Assembly (NCBI RefSeq): GCF_002135355.1
Contig: NZ_NEGE01000002.1
Span: 124,001 to 188,000 of the forward strand
Direction: 5' to 3'
Origin: Acinetobacter sp. ANC 4169
GTDB taxonomy: Bacteria > Pseudomonadota > Gammaproteobacteria > Pseudomonadales > Moraxellaceae
Length of the DNA: 64,000 bases
Shown here one piece after another: positions 27,070-37,647 of the stretch (the first letter of the stretch is position 1; each line of letters begins with the position of its first letter). The notes beneath the pieces were generated by a model. The model saw only the letters and a list, made by a program, of their open reading frames with translations. It was not told where the DNA came from and did not search any database. The position numbers were made by a program, and so were the translations under genes.

Positions 27070-27990
27070 ATGAATCGCCAAGAAATTGATGCACTTGTAA
27101 AAGAAATGAATGTCGACACAGCGACAAAGCCAGTCGATGAACGTGTACAACAGGTTGTTGTGCGTTTATTGGGTGATCTTTTCCAAGCGATCGAAGACCT
27201 TGATATCTCACAATCTGAGTTGTGGAAAGGTCTGGAATATTTGACTGATGCAGGTCAAGCCAATGAATTGGGTCTTTTGGCGGCAGGTTTAGGTCTAGAG
27301 CACTATCTAGATTTACGTGCAGATGAAGCAGATGCCAAAGCAGGCATTACTGGCGGTACACCACGTACTATTGAAGGTCCACTATATGTCGCTGGTGCAC
27401 CGGAATCGGTAAGCTTTGCCCGTATGGATGACGGTTCTGAAGAAGGCAAAATCCCGACTTTAATCATTGAAGGTACGGTAACGGATACCCAAGGCAACCT
27501 CATTGAAGGTGCTAAAGTTGAAATCTGGCATGCCAACAGCTTGGGGAACTACTCGTTCTTTGACAAATCACAATCTGATTTTAACTTGCGTCGCAGCATT
27601 ATTACCGGTGCTGATGGTCAATACACCGCATTAACCACCATGCCAGTCGGTTATGGCTGCCCTCCAGAAGGCACGACTCAATTTGTTTTAGACAAACTTG
27701 GTCGTCACGGTAACCGCCCTTCGCACGTGCACTATTTCATCTCTGCACCGGGCTACCGCAAATTAACCACGCAATTTAACATCGAAGGCGACAAGTACCT
27801 TTGGGATGACTTTGCATTTGCAACCCGTGAAGGTTTAGTCGCAACTGCTGTTGATGTAACAGACGAAGCTGAAATTGCAAAACGTGGCCTGAATAAACCA
27901 TTCAAACACATTCAGTTCAATGTTGAACTTGTAAAAGAACAAGCTGCAGCACCATCGACTGAAGTTGAACGTCGTCGCGCAAGCGCTTAA
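27070..27990 (+). CDS. catA: Catechol 1,2-dioxygenase
   Basis: Iron(III) intradiol dioxygenase cleaving catechol to cis,cis-muconate. The 306-residue product has an N-terminal helical linker domain (about 1-105) and a beta-sandwich catalytic domain. Iron ligands are visible as Tyr161 (GNYSFFD), Tyr195 (PVGYGCPP), His219 and His221 (RPSHVHYF). ATG 27070 has AGGAG 7 bases upstream. In A. baylyi catA follows benE; here it sits between catC and benA, preceded by a 160-base gap, so it may have its own promoter. Confidence 0.95.
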   Translation: MNRQEIDALVKEMNVDTATKPVDERVQQVVVRLLGDLFQAIEDLDISQSELWKGLEYLTDAGQANELGLLAAGLGLEHYLDLRADEADAKAGITGGTPRTIEGPLYVAGAPESVSFARMDDGSEEGKIPTLIIEGTVTDTQGNLIEGAKVEIWHANSLGNYSFFDKSQSDFNLRRSIITGADGQYTALTTMPVGYGCPPEGTTQFVLDKLGRHGNRPSHVHYFISAPGYRKLTTQFNIEGDKYLWDDFAFATREGLVATAVDVTDEAEIAKRGLNKPFKHIQFNVELVKEQAAAPSTEVERRRASA

Positions 27991-28010
27991 TGAGCTCATG
28001 ATAAGGAACC

Positions 28011-28034
28011 GAGATGTCAATTTAATGACATTTC
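28011..28034 (+). repeat. Hairpin between catA and benA
   Basis: ATGTCA-N6-TGACAT (28014-28019 with 28026-28031), extendable to 9 bp with one mismatch. No T run. Possible mRNA processing or stabilising element at the cat/ben join. Confidence 0.45.
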
Positions 28035-28071
28035 GGGGACTTGCCTAAATTTGGAAAGTCGGAGAACGGAC

Positions 28072-29457
28072 ATGCCTCGTATCCCTGTAATTAACACCAG
28101 CCATCTCGATCGCATTGATGAATTACTTGTTGAAAACTATGAAACCGGTGAATTTAAGCTTCATCGTTCAGTCTTCACAGATCAGGCCTTATTCGATTTA
28201 GAGATGAAATATATCTTTGAAGGCAATTGGGTTTACTTGGCACATGAGAGCCAAATTCCGAATAATAATGATTTTTACACCACCCATATGGGTCGCCAAC
28301 CGATCATCATTGCGCGCAACCGTCAAGGTGAACTGAATGCCATGATCAATGCCTGTTCACACCGTGGCGCACAACTTTGCCGTCATAAGAAAGGCAATAA
28401 AGCAACTTATACTTGCCCTTTCCACGGTTGGACATTTAACAACTCGGGTAAATTGCTCAAAGTTAAAGATCCTACTGATGCAGGCTATTCAGACTGCTTT
28501 AACAAAGACGGTTCTCACGATCTTAAGAAAGTGGCCCGTTTTGAAAGCTATAAAGGTTTCCTGTTTGGCAGCTTAAATCCGGATGTTCCACCACTAGAAG
28601 AATATCTTGGCGAAGCAACCAAAATTATGGACATGATTGTTGATCAGTCTGATCAAGGTCTTGAAGTTTTACGTGGTGCGTCTACTTATACCTATGAAGG
28701 TAACTGGAAGCTCACTGCCGAAAATGGTGCCGATGGTTACCACGTTTCTGCCGTTCACTGGAACTATGCAGCCACAACTCAACAGCGTAAAGAAAAAGAA
28801 GCTGGTGATAATGTCCGCGCAATGAGTGCAGGATCTTGGGGCAAACAAGGTGGTGGTTCTTACGGCTTTGACAATGGTCACATGCTGCTTTGGACTCAAT
28901 GGGGCAATCCTGAAGACCGTCCAAACTTCCCGAAAGCCGCGGAATATACCGAGAAATTCGGTGCTGCAATGGCGAAATGGATGATCGAGCGTTCTCGTAA
29001 CCTGTGTATTTATCCAAACGTCTATTTTATGGATCAGTTCGGTTCACAAATTCGTGTACTTCGTCCTTTATCTCCCTCTAAGACTGAAGTCACTATTTAC
29101 TGTATCGCCCCTGTGGGTGAAGACAAAGAAGCACGTACCCGCCGTATTCGCCAGTATGAAGACTTCTTTAATGCTTCAGGCATGGCAACTCCGGATGACC
29201 TGGAAGAATTCCGTGCATGCCAAGCCGGATATGCAGGTATTGCGCTTGAATGGAATGATATGAGCCGTGGTTCCAAGCATTGGATTCAAGGTCCAGATGA
29301 TGCAGCCAATGAAATTGGTTTAAAACCAAAACTTTCAGGCATTAAAACTGAAGATGAAGGTTTGTATCTGGCTCAGCATGAACACTGGTTACATCTGATG
29401 AAAGAAGCGATTACTTCTGAAAAAGAACTTGCTGCAACTGAAGGAGAAAACGCATGA
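28072..29457 (+). CDS. benA: Benzoate 1,2-dioxygenase, large (alpha) subunit
   Basis: Catalytic subunit of the ring-hydroxylating dioxygenase that converts benzoate to its cis-diol. The 461-residue product has the Rieske [2Fe-2S] ligands Cys95, His97, Cys115 and His118, and the mononuclear iron motif [14 protein letters not shown] with His224 and His229. ATG 28072 has GGAG 7 bases upstream and gives the A. baylyi length. It overlaps benB by 4 bases (ATGA). Confidence 0.96.
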   Translation: MPRIPVINTSHLDRIDELLVENYETGEFKLHRSVFTDQALFDLEMKYIFEGNWVYLAHESQIPNNNDFYTTHMGRQPIIIARNRQGELNAMINACSHRGAQLCRHKKGNKATYTCPFHGWTFNNSGKLLKVKDPTDAGYSDCFNKDGSHDLKKVARFESYKGFLFGSLNPDVPPLEEYLGEATKIMDMIVDQSDQGLEVLRGASTYTYEGNWKLTAENGADGYHVSAVHWNYAATTQQRKEKEAGDNVRAMSAGSWGKQGGGSYGFDNGHMLLWTQWGNPEDRPNFPKAAEYTEKFGAAMAKWMIERSRNLCIYPNVYFMDQFGSQIRVLRPLSPSKTEVTIYCIAPVGEDKEARTRRIRQYEDFFNASGMATPDDLEEFRACQAGYAGIALEWNDMSRGSKHWIQGPDDAANEIGLKPKLSGIKTEDEGLYLAQHEHWLHLMKEAITSEKELAATEGENA

Positions 29458-29945
29458 GCACGATTACTTTAGAAAATATTGCTCAATTCCTGTATCAAGA
29501 AGCGCGCTTTCTGGATGATGAACAGTGGGATGACTGGTTAACTTGTTATGCCCCTACTGCTTCTTTCTGGATGCCAGCTTGGGACGATGACGACAAGCTG
29601 ACCACAGACCCAGAGTCAGAAATTTCATTGATTTATTACCCTGACCGTCAAGGTTTAGAAGACCGTGTATTCCGTATCAAGACTGAACGTTCTTCTGCAA
29701 CCATGCCCGACACCCGTACCAGCCACAACATCTGCAATATTGAGATTGTTGAGCAAAACGGTAATCAAGTGACGGTTCGTTTTAACTGGAACACCTTAAG
29801 TTTCCGTTACAAAACCAATTACAGCTACTTCGGCATGTCACGTTATGTAATTGATTGTTCAGGCGAGCAGTTCAAAATCTTGAACAAATACGTAGTGCTG
29901 AAAAACGATTACATCAACCAGGTGATCGATATTTATCACCTCTAA
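29454..29945 (+). CDS. benB: Benzoate 1,2-dioxygenase, small (beta) subunit
   Basis: Structural beta subunit of the alpha3-beta3 dioxygenase, 163 residues with the cone-shaped SnoaL-like fold. Family pattern visible: [21 protein letters not shown] at the start, and [18 protein letters not shown] at the end. Overlaps benA by 4 bases, so translation is coupled. Confidence 0.94.
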   Translation: MSTITLENIAQFLYQEARFLDDEQWDDWLTCYAPTASFWMPAWDDDDKLTTDPESEISLIYYPDRQGLEDRVFRIKTERSSATMPDTRTSHNICNIEIVEQNGNQVTVRFNWNTLSFRYKTNYSYFGMSRYVIDCSGEQFKILNKYVVLKNDYINQVIDIYHL

Positions 29946-31052
<1,107 letters not shown>

Positions 31053-31068
31053 TTCGGGAATCAATCAA

Positions 31069-31854
31069 ATGTCTGATCGTCAAAGATTTCAAGATAAAGT
31101 CGTGATTGTCACTGGTGCTGCGCAAGGCATTGGTCGCGGTGTAGCTTTACAAGTGGCAAGCGAAGGCGCACAGGTGGTCATGGCTGACCTTTCTCCTTAT
31201 GTGCAAGAAGTGTTAGCGGAAATTGAAGAACTAGGTGGCGATGCTGTCACCATCAATGCCGACCTGGAAACCTTTGCAGGTGCACAGTCCGTTGTTGAAA
31301 AAGCAATAGCGACTTATGGTCGTGTTGATGTCCTGATCAATAACGTGGGTGGCGCAATCTGGATGAAACCTTTCCAAGAATTTTCTGAAGCAGAAATTCT
31401 CAAGGAAGTAAACCGTTCATTGTTCCCAACGCTATGGTGCTGCCGCGCAGTGTTAACTGAAATGATTAAAAATCAGAAAGGTGCCATTGTAAACGTATCA
31501 TCGATTGCCACTCGCGGGATTAACCGCGTGCCTTACTCTGCGTCTAAAGGCGGGGTAAATGGTTTAACTGCTGCCCTCGCCTTTGAACATGCCAAAGATG
31601 GTATTCGTGTCAATGCAGTGGCTACCGGTGGAACTGAAGCACCTCCTCGTAAAGTACCACGCAATGCCAATCCATTAACCGAATCTGAACAAGCCTGGAT
31701 GCAAGAAGTGGTTGATCAAACCATTGATCGTACTTTCTTGGGCCGCTACGGCACCATTCAAGAGCAAGTCAATGCCATCGTATTTTTGGCTTCAGATGAA
31801 TCTTCATATATGACAGGAACTGTGGTCCCTGTAGGTGGTGGCGATCAGGGTTAA
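31069..31854 (+). CDS. benD: Benzoate cis-diol dehydrogenase (SDR family)
   Basis: Oxidises and decarboxylates the benzoate cis-diol to catechol with NAD. The 261-residue short-chain dehydrogenase has the TGAAQGIGRG cofactor motif near residue 14, INNVGG, and the YSASKGG catalytic Tyr-Lys pair near 150. ATG 31069 gives the usual BenD length, 16 bases after benC. Confidence 0.94.
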   Translation: MSDRQRFQDKVVIVTGAAQGIGRGVALQVASEGAQVVMADLSPYVQEVLAEIEELGGDAVTINADLETFAGAQSVVEKAIATYGRVDVLINNVGGAIWMKPFQEFSEAEILKEVNRSLFPTLWCCRAVLTEMIKNQKGAIVNVSSIATRGINRVPYSASKGGVNGLTAALAFEHAKDGIRVNAVATGGTEAPPRKVPRNANPLTESEQAWMQEVVDQTIDRTFLGRYGTIQEQVNAIVFLASDESSYMTGTVVPVGGGDQG

Positions 31855-31914
31855 ACCTGATCTCATCAAAATTCAACAGGATCATTGAAATCTACGCATG
31901 GAGGCAATAGCCCA

Positions 31915-33156
31915 ATGGCATCCCTGTTTAAAACTTTAAAAGATGATTGGTCACTTTCAGCAACAGTCGCAGGATTTCTGGCTGTGCTGATTTCCTATTC
32001 AGGGCCACTGATCATCTTCTTTCAGGCTGCACAAAAAGCCAATGTCTCCTCCGAGATGATGATCTCCTGGATCTGGGGTATTTCCATCGGGGCGGCAGTC
32101 GCCGGCATTTTTTTATCGATTAAATACAAAGTACCCGTAATTACCGCATGGTCTGCGCCCGGTACCGCCTTATTGGTGACCCTTTTTCCAGGTTTAAGTT
32201 TGAATGAAGCCATAGCAGCCTACATTACGGCTGCTTTAGTGATTTTATTCATTGGCTTAAGTGGCTACTTCGACAAATTATTACACTGGATTCCGCAGTC
32301 TATTGCTGCCGCGATGATGGCGGGAATTCTGTTCCAGTTTGGTCTGGGACTCTTTACTGCCACAGACAGTATGCCGTGGATTGTATTTAGCATGCTGCTG
32401 GTGTTTTTAGTGTCTAAACGGATTTCACCGCGTTATAGCATGCTTTGGGTCTTGATCACCGGTGTAATCTTAAGTCTGGTACTGGGCAAAATGAATCCGG
32501 TGGAAATGAACTTTAGCTTGGTTATTCCACAATTTATTGCGCCTGAATGGACCCTGAACGGCATGCTGAATTTTGCCATTCCCTTAATTTTGGTCAGTCT
32601 GTCCGGGCAGTTTCTACCGGGTATGGCCATCATGAAACTCAGCGGTTATGACACGCCGGCCAAACCCATCATTACAGCCACCAGTATTGCTTCATTAGCG
32701 GTGGCTTGTGTTGGCGGGATTACCATTGTATTGGCTTCCATTACCGCAGCCTTGTGTATGGGTAAAGATGCGCATGAACTGAAAGAAAAACGTTATATCG
32801 CCGGGATTGCCAACGGCATTTTTTACATTCTAGGCGGTTTATTTGCCGGCAGCATCGTCATGTTATTCAGCTTACTGCCTAAAGAACTGGTCGCCGCATT
32901 GGCCGGCTTGGCTTTGCTGGGTGCAATTGGCATCAATATTACAACAGCCATGAAAGATGAACATCAGCGAGATGCCGCACTGATAACATTTTTAGCCACT
33001 GCCTCTGGCATGCACTTCTTAGGTCTCAGTTCCGTATTTTGGGGAATTTGTATTGGCTTAATTGCCCATGTCATGCTGAGTAAAAAAGCAGACACCCCGC
33101 CTCCTCATTCAATGTCTAATCAAGAAACGCCATTATTGCGTCAGGAAAAACTATGA
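31915..33156 (+). CDS. benE: Benzoate transporter BenE
   Basis: Inner-membrane permease of the BenE family, 413 residues with about 12 hydrophobic segments. Family features: SYSGPLIIFFQAA near the start, VITAWSAPGTALL in helix 3, and GQFLPGMAIMK. A GGAGG site lies 10 bases before ATG 31915. It overlaps catI by 4 bases. It works alongside BenK as a second uptake route; relative importance unknown. Confidence 0.92.
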   Translation: MASLFKTLKDDWSLSATVAGFLAVLISYSGPLIIFFQAAQKANVSSEMMISWIWGISIGAAVAGIFLSIKYKVPVITAWSAPGTALLVTLFPGLSLNEAIAAYITAALVILFIGLSGYFDKLLHWIPQSIAAAMMAGILFQFGLGLFTATDSMPWIVFSMLLVFLVSKRISPRYSMLWVLITGVILSLVLGKMNPVEMNFSLVIPQFIAPEWTLNGMLNFAIPLILVSLSGQFLPGMAIMKLSGYDTPAKPIITATSIASLAVACVGGITIVLASITAALCMGKDAHELKEKRYIAGIANGIFYILGGLFAGSIVMLFSLLPKELVAALAGLALLGAIGINITTAMKDEHQRDAALITFLATASGMHFLGLSSVFWGICIGLIAHVMLSKKADTPPPHSMSNQETPLLRQEKL

Positions 33157-33839
33157 TTGATAAAAGTACAGCGTCTCTCAGCGACGCGCTCTCCCAGATT
33201 AAAGATGGTGCCACCATCATGATTGGTGGTTTTGGTACGGCTGGACAACCGGCTGAACTGATCGACGGTTTAATCGAACTTGGAGTGAAAGATCTGGTCA
33301 TTGTGAATAACAATGCCGGCAATGGCGACTATGGTTTAGCCAAGCTGCTTAAAACCGGTGCAGTACGCAAGATTATCTGTTCTTTCCCGCGTCAGTCCGA
33401 CTCCTACGTGTTTGATGAAATTTACCGTGCCGGAAAAATTGAACTAGAACTGGTGCCGCAAGGCAATCTGGCTTGCCGTATCCAGGCCGCTGGCATGGGT
33501 CTTGGCCCCATTTATACGCCGACCGGTTTTGGTACTTTGCTGGCTGAAGGCAAACCGACCCTGAACTATGAAGGCAAGGACTTTGTACTGGAAAACCCGA
33601 TCAAGGCGGATTTTGCCTTGATCAAGGCGCATCAGGGCGACCGCTGGGGCAACCTGGTCTATAACAAGTCGGCGCGTAACTTTGGCCCGATCATGGCGAT
33701 GGCTGCAGATGTGACCATTGCGCAAGTTGCAGAAGTGGTAGAACTGGGTGCACTCGATCCCGAACACATTATTACCCCGGGTATTTTTGTACAGCACGTC
33801 GTTGCTGTTGGCACGAAACCCCTTGAGCAATCTGCTTAA
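33153..33839 (+). CDS. catI: 3-oxoadipate CoA-transferase subunit A
   Basis: Alpha subunit of succinyl-CoA:3-oxoadipate CoA-transferase. The 228-residue product has the MIGGFGTAGQPAELIDGL glycine motif, VNNNAGNGDYGLAKLL and the TPGIFVQHVV ending that separate CatI/PcaI from the acetoacetate type. Start overlaps the benE stop. Together with catJ it activates 3-oxoadipate before thiolysis by CatF. CatI rather than PcaI is inferred from the cat context. Confidence 0.93.
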   Translation: MIDKSTASLSDALSQIKDGATIMIGGFGTAGQPAELIDGLIELGVKDLVIVNNNAGNGDYGLAKLLKTGAVRKIICSFPRQSDSYVFDEIYRAGKIELELVPQGNLACRIQAAGMGLGPIYTPTGFGTLLAEGKPTLNYEGKDFVLENPIKADFALIKAHQGDRWGNLVYNKSARNFGPIMAMAADVTIAQVAEVVELGALDPEHIITPGIFVQHVVAVGTKPLEQSA

Positions 33840-33857
33840 TTACGTGAGGATTAAAAA

Positions 33858-34511
33858 ATGAGCTATAGCAAACTATCCCGCGATCAAATTGCAGAGCGTG
33901 TGGCACAAGACATTCCCGATGGTGCTTATGTGAACCTGGGCATTGGCTTGCCGACCAAGATTTCCAATTACTTACCAAAAGACAAAGACGTGTTTCTACA
34001 CTCTGAAAATGGCTTGCTGGCCTTCGGTCCACCGCCGGCGAAAGGTCAGGAAGACCCGGAACTGATCAATGCCGGTAAAGAGTTTGTGACTTTATTACAG
34101 GGCGGCGCGTATTTTCATCATGGCGATTCCTTCGCGATGATGCGTGGTGGTCATCTGGATATTGCGGTACTGGGCGCTTTTCAGGTAGCTGAAAATGGTG
34201 ATCTGGCCAACTGGCATACCGGTGCTCCTGATGCGATTCCGGCTGTAGGCGGTGCGATGGATCTAGCTGTAGGTGCAAAGAAAGTTTTCATCACCACCGA
34301 TCACGTCACTAAAAAAGGCGAGCCAAAAATCGTGGCAGAACTTTCTTACCCTGCCACTGGCCTGAAATGTGTCGACCGCATCTATACCGACCTGTGCGTG
34401 ATTGATGTTACAAGCGATGGCATGAAAGTGATTGAGAAAGTCGAAGGCCTGAGCTTTGAAGAATTGCAGTCATTGACTGGCGCCAAACTGATTGATGCGA
34501 CTCAGGGTTAA
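33858..34511 (+). CDS. catJ: 3-oxoadipate CoA-transferase subunit B
   Basis: Beta subunit with the catalytic glutamate in the SENGLLAFGPPP motif near residue 50; the PPPAKGQEDPELINAGKE segment is the 3-oxoadipate-type variant of this region. 217 residues, full length. AGGA lies 12 bases before the ATG. The gene is followed by a 131-base gap filled with palindromic repeats before catF. Confidence 0.93.
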   Translation: MSYSKLSRDQIAERVAQDIPDGAYVNLGIGLPTKISNYLPKDKDVFLHSENGLLAFGPPPAKGQEDPELINAGKEFVTLLQGGAYFHHGDSFAMMRGGHLDIAVLGAFQVAENGDLANWHTGAPDAIPAVGGAMDLAVGAKKVFITTDHVTKKGEPKIVAELSYPATGLKCVDRIYTDLCVIDVTSDGMKVIEKVEGLSFEELQSLTGAKLIDATQG

Positions 34512-34512
34512 A

Positions 34513-34620
34513 AAATCCCTCCTAACCTCCCTGAGCGAGTTTTAAAGCACTGCTTTTAAAACTCAGCACAAGAAAGGGAGGAAAAGTCCCCCTTTTTTAA
34601 AGGGGGATTTAGGGGGATTA
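34513..34620. repeat. Palindromic repeat cluster upstream of catF
   Basis: A fold-back region (CCCTCC near 34518 with GGGAGG near 34575; GAGTTTTAAA and TTTTAAAACTC inside) is followed by a 35-base unit at 34585-34619 starting AGTCCCCCTTTTTTAAAGGG. The unit recurs at 35860-35894. REP- or miniature-element-like. Confidence 0.75.
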
Positions 34621-34642
34621 AAAGGTTTTAAGGATTTAATAA

Positions 34643-35848
34643 ATGAAAAACGCCTATATTATCGATGCCATCCGTACGCCATTTGGCCGTTATGCCGGTG
34701 GCCTCGCTCCTGTTCGTGCCGACGACCTTGGTGCGCTGCCAATTAAGGCTTTGATGCAACGCAATCCATCGGTTGACTTTGAGAAAGTGGATGACGTGAT
34801 TTACGGCTGCGCCAACCAGGCCGGTGAAGACAACCGTAATGTCGGCCGGATGTCGGCACTGCTTGCCGGTGTGCCGTATCAGGTGCCGGCAACGACCGTC
34901 AACCGTTTATGTGGTTCATCGCTGGATGCGGTGGCGATGGCCGCACGTGCCATTAAGGCCGGTGAAGCAGACCTGATTATTGCCGGTGGTGTGGAATCCA
35001 TGAGCCGTGCACCCTTGGTGATGGGTAAATCTGAAGGTGCCTTTGGCCGCAGCCAGAAGCTTGAAGACACCACCATGGGCTGGCGTTTTATCAATCCAAA
35101 ACTGAAAGAAATGTATGGTGTGGAAACCATGCCGCAAACGGCTGAAAATGTCGCTGAACAGTTCAACATTAACCGTGCAGACCAAGACCAGTTTGCTTTC
35201 TCAAGTCAGCAACGCACAGCAGCAGCACAAGCCAAAGGTTTCTTTGCCAACGAAATCGTGCCTGTGGTGATTCCACAGCGTAAAGGCGAGCCTGTTGTCG
35301 TGGATAGCGATGAACATCCACGGGCTTCAACAACATTAGAAGGTTTAAATAAACTGAAACCGGTGGTGAAAGCCGAAGGTACGGTAACGGCGGGTAATGC
35401 ATCAGGAATTAACGATGGTGCCGCAGCGCTGCTGATTGCTTCGGATGATGCTGTAGCACAGTATGGTTTAAAACCACGGGCCAAAATTATTGGTGCAACC
35501 GTGGTGGGTGTTGAACCTCGCATCATGGGCTTTGGCCCGGCACCTGCGATTAAAAAGCTGTTGAAACAAACCGGTCTGACTTTAGAGCAGATGGATGTCA
35601 TTGAGCTGAATGAAGCTTTTGCCGCACAAGCCTTGGCAGTCACTCGTGACTTAGGTTTAGAGGATGGCTCAGAGAAAGTCAATCCAAATGGTGGCGCGAT
35701 TGCGATTGGTCATCCCCTCGGTGCATCGGGTGCACGATTAGTCACTACTGCACTGAACCAGTTGGAACAAACCGGGGGTAGATACGGCCTATGTTCAATG
35801 TGTATTGGTGTCGGTCAAGGCATTGCCTTGATTATTGAACGTGTTTAA
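34643..35848 (+). CDS. catF: 3-oxoadipyl-CoA thiolase
   Basis: Cleaves 3-oxoadipyl-CoA to succinyl-CoA and acetyl-CoA, the last step. The 401-residue thiolase has the acylated Cys90 (NRLCGSSLDAV), the ELNEAFAAQALAV segment, IGHPLGASGAR with its catalytic His, and SMCIGVGQGIA with the second Cys. AAGGA precedes the ATG. The gene is bracketed by two copies of a palindromic repeat. Confidence 0.94.
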   Translation: MKNAYIIDAIRTPFGRYAGGLAPVRADDLGALPIKALMQRNPSVDFEKVDDVIYGCANQAGEDNRNVGRMSALLAGVPYQVPATTVNRLCGSSLDAVAMAARAIKAGEADLIIAGGVESMSRAPLVMGKSEGAFGRSQKLEDTTMGWRFINPKLKEMYGVETMPQTAENVAEQFNINRADQDQFAFSSQQRTAAAQAKGFFANEIVPVVIPQRKGEPVVVDSDEHPRASTTLEGLNKLKPVVKAEGTVTAGNASGINDGAAALLIASDDAVAQYGLKPRAKIIGATVVGVEPRIMGFGPAPAIKKLLKQTGLTLEQMDVIELNEAFAAQALAVTRDLGLEDGSEKVNPNGGAIAIGHPLGASGARLVTTALNQLEQTGGRYGLCSMCIGVGQGIALIIERV

Positions 35849-35859
35849 TCCTCATTAAA

Positions 35860-35894
35860 AGTCCCCCTTTCATAAAGGGGGATTCAGGGGGATT
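35860..35894. repeat. Second copy of AGTCCCCC repeat between catF and catD
   Basis: 35-base unit beginning AGTCCCCCTTTCATAAAGGG; about 32 of 35 positions equal the copy at 34585-34619. Contains a GGGGGATT tandem (AAAGGGGGATTCAGGGGGATT region). Confidence 0.8.
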
Positions 35895-35917
35895 TATAAG
35901 ATTAAGGATTTAAAAAA

Positions 35918-36694
35918 ATGCCAACATTTACATCTAACGATGCCCAGATCAATTACCAGACTTTTGGTGACCAGGCCAAACCTGCACTGGTGTTCTCAAA
36001 TTCACTGGGGACCCAATACAGCATGTGGCAGCCGCAAATTGATGCGCTCAAAAATGAGTTCTATCTGGTGTGTTATGACACCCGCGGTCATGGTGCATCA
36101 TCGGCGCCCAAAGGCCCTTATAGCCTTGAACAGCTAGGTCAGGATGTCGTAAATCTGCTTGATCACCTGAATATCCAGAAAGCGGTGTTCTGTGGTATTT
36201 CCATGGGTGGTTTAACTGGCCAATGGTTAGCCATTAACAGACCCGAACGTTTTAGCCATGTGATTGTTTGCAACACTGCAGCCAAAATTGGGCAGGAACA
36301 AGCGTGGCTTGAGCGTGCAGCACTGGTACGTGAACAAGGTTTACAGCCTATTGCCTCAACCGCAGCCGGGCGCTGGTTTACTGAAGGCTTTATTGAAAGC
36401 AATGCACCAATTGTTGCAAAACTTTCAAATGAACTGGGTCTGGGTAGCCCGGAAGGTTATGCTAGTTGTTGTGAGGCTTTGGCAAAAGCAGATTTATGTG
36501 AACAGTTAAAAGAAATTCGTGTACCGGTACTGGTTATTGCAGGTCAAAAAGACCCTGTCACTACCGTTTCAGACGGTCAATATATGGTCAATCATATTAA
36601 AAATAGCGCTTTGTTTGAAATTAATGCGTCGCATATTTCAAATATTGAATGTCCAAACGAGTTCAATCAGGCTGTTCAGCAGTTTATCGCTTAA
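35918..36694 (+). CDS. catD: 3-oxoadipate enol-lactonase
   Basis: Alpha/beta hydrolase converting enol-lactone to 3-oxoadipate. The 258-residue protein has the nucleophile elbow CGISMGG (Ser95), an acid in GQKDPVT and a late His in ASHISN, giving a full triad. AAGGA lies before the ATG, in a leader nearly identical to that of catF. Last gene of the ben-cat block. Confidence 0.93.
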   Translation: MPTFTSNDAQINYQTFGDQAKPALVFSNSLGTQYSMWQPQIDALKNEFYLVCYDTRGHGASSAPKGPYSLEQLGQDVVNLLDHLNIQKAVFCGISMGGLTGQWLAINRPERFSHVIVCNTAAKIGQEQAWLERAALVREQGLQPIASTAAGRWFTEGFIESNAPIVAKLSNELGLGSPEGYASCCEALAKADLCEQLKEIRVPVLVIAGQKDPVTTVSDGQYMVNHIKNSALFEINASHISNIECPNEFNQAVQQFIA

Positions 36695-36711
36695 TGTGAA
36701 AAATGAAATTC

Positions 36712-36744
36712 CTAGGCCCTGCTAATGAGTGGGGCTTAGTTTTA
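36712..36744 (+). terminator. Possible terminator of the ben-cat operon
   Basis: Imperfect stem CTAGGCCC / GGGGCTTAG followed by TTTTAT, just after catD. Confidence 0.55.
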
Positions 36745-36846
36745 TAGCGGCGAACAATAAAATTAAACTGTTCAATAACACCTATAAAAAAACATCAATA
36801 TTTTATGCTAAGTTGATTAAAAATTTAAAATAGTGAATCGATAGAA

Positions 36847-37563
36847 ATGCCAAAAATCGTGATCTTTTCCGGTGCAGGAATGAGTGCAGAAAGTGGAATA
36901 AATACCTTTCGCGATCATGATGGACTTTGGGAAAACCACAAGATTGAAGAAGTCGCGACACCGGAAGCCTGGCAAAGAAATCCGGAGTTGGTGCAGCGTT
37001 TCTATAATGCACGGCGCAAAAGTATTTTGGAAGCACAGCCCAATTTAGCCCATCAACTTATTGCCAAAATCCAAGACTTTGCAGAGTGTCATGTGATTAC
37101 CCAAAATATAGACGACTTGCATGAGCGTGCAGGAAATCGTCATGTTTTACATTTACATGGCAATATCCGCTTGGCTAAAAGCTCTGCACCGGGGGCACAG
37201 TATTCTGAGATTTTCTATCCGATTCAAGGCTGGGAACTAAACCTGCAACGCGATAAATGTCCGCAAGGCTATCCGCTACGTCCGCATGTGGTCTGGTTTG
37301 GCGAAGCTGTTCCTGCTTATGAACAGGCCATTCAACTGGTTCAGAATGCCGACATTTTTATTGTGATCGGCTCCAGTCTAGTGGTTTACCCAGTTGCAGG
37401 ACTGATTCATGAAATACCTGCAACATGTGAAGCCTATTATATCGATCCTAAAGCCGATCATCTTCGTGTCCCCACGCAATATCATTTGATTCCTCAAACC
37501 GCAACTCAAGGCATGCAAATGCTATTTGAACAGCTTGAAAAACGATTTTCCAATCACCGTTGA
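36847..37563 (+). CDS. Sirtuin (SIR2-family NAD-dependent deacylase), zinc-ribbon cysteines missing
   Basis: NAD-dependent protein lysine deacylase of 238 residues. Conserved features: FSGAGMSAESGINTFRD (NAD loop, residues 7-23), TQNIDDLHERAG (85-96), catalytic His104 in HLHGN, and LRPHVVWFGEAVP. Tyr53 and Arg56 (YNAR) form the YxxR signature of Sirt5/CobB-type enzymes that prefer succinyl and malonyl lysine. Unlike usual sirtuins, the zinc module has a single Cys (Cys138); no CxxC pair exists. It stands alone after the ben-cat block. Function as desuccinylase is inferred. Confidence 0.85.
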   Translation: MPKIVIFSGAGMSAESGINTFRDHDGLWENHKIEEVATPEAWQRNPELVQRFYNARRKSILEAQPNLAHQLIAKIQDFAECHVITQNIDDLHERAGNRHVLHLHGNIRLAKSSAPGAQYSEIFYPIQGWELNLQRDKCPQGYPLRPHVVWFGEAVPAYEQAIQLVQNADIFIVIGSSLVVYPVAGLIHEIPATCEAYYIDPKADHLRVPTQYHLIPQTATQGMQMLFEQLEKRFSNHR

Positions 37564-37647
37564 AACTGGAAAAGTTTTGTACTTTAACCGATCTGCTGAT
37601 TCAAACCAGATATAATTCGGCTCATTCAAACCACATGTAAGATAAAA

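Noticed and set aside
36847-37563. Sirtuin gene considered part of the ben-cat operon
   Set aside because: A 150-base gap with a terminator-like stem separates it from catD, and no functional link is shown.
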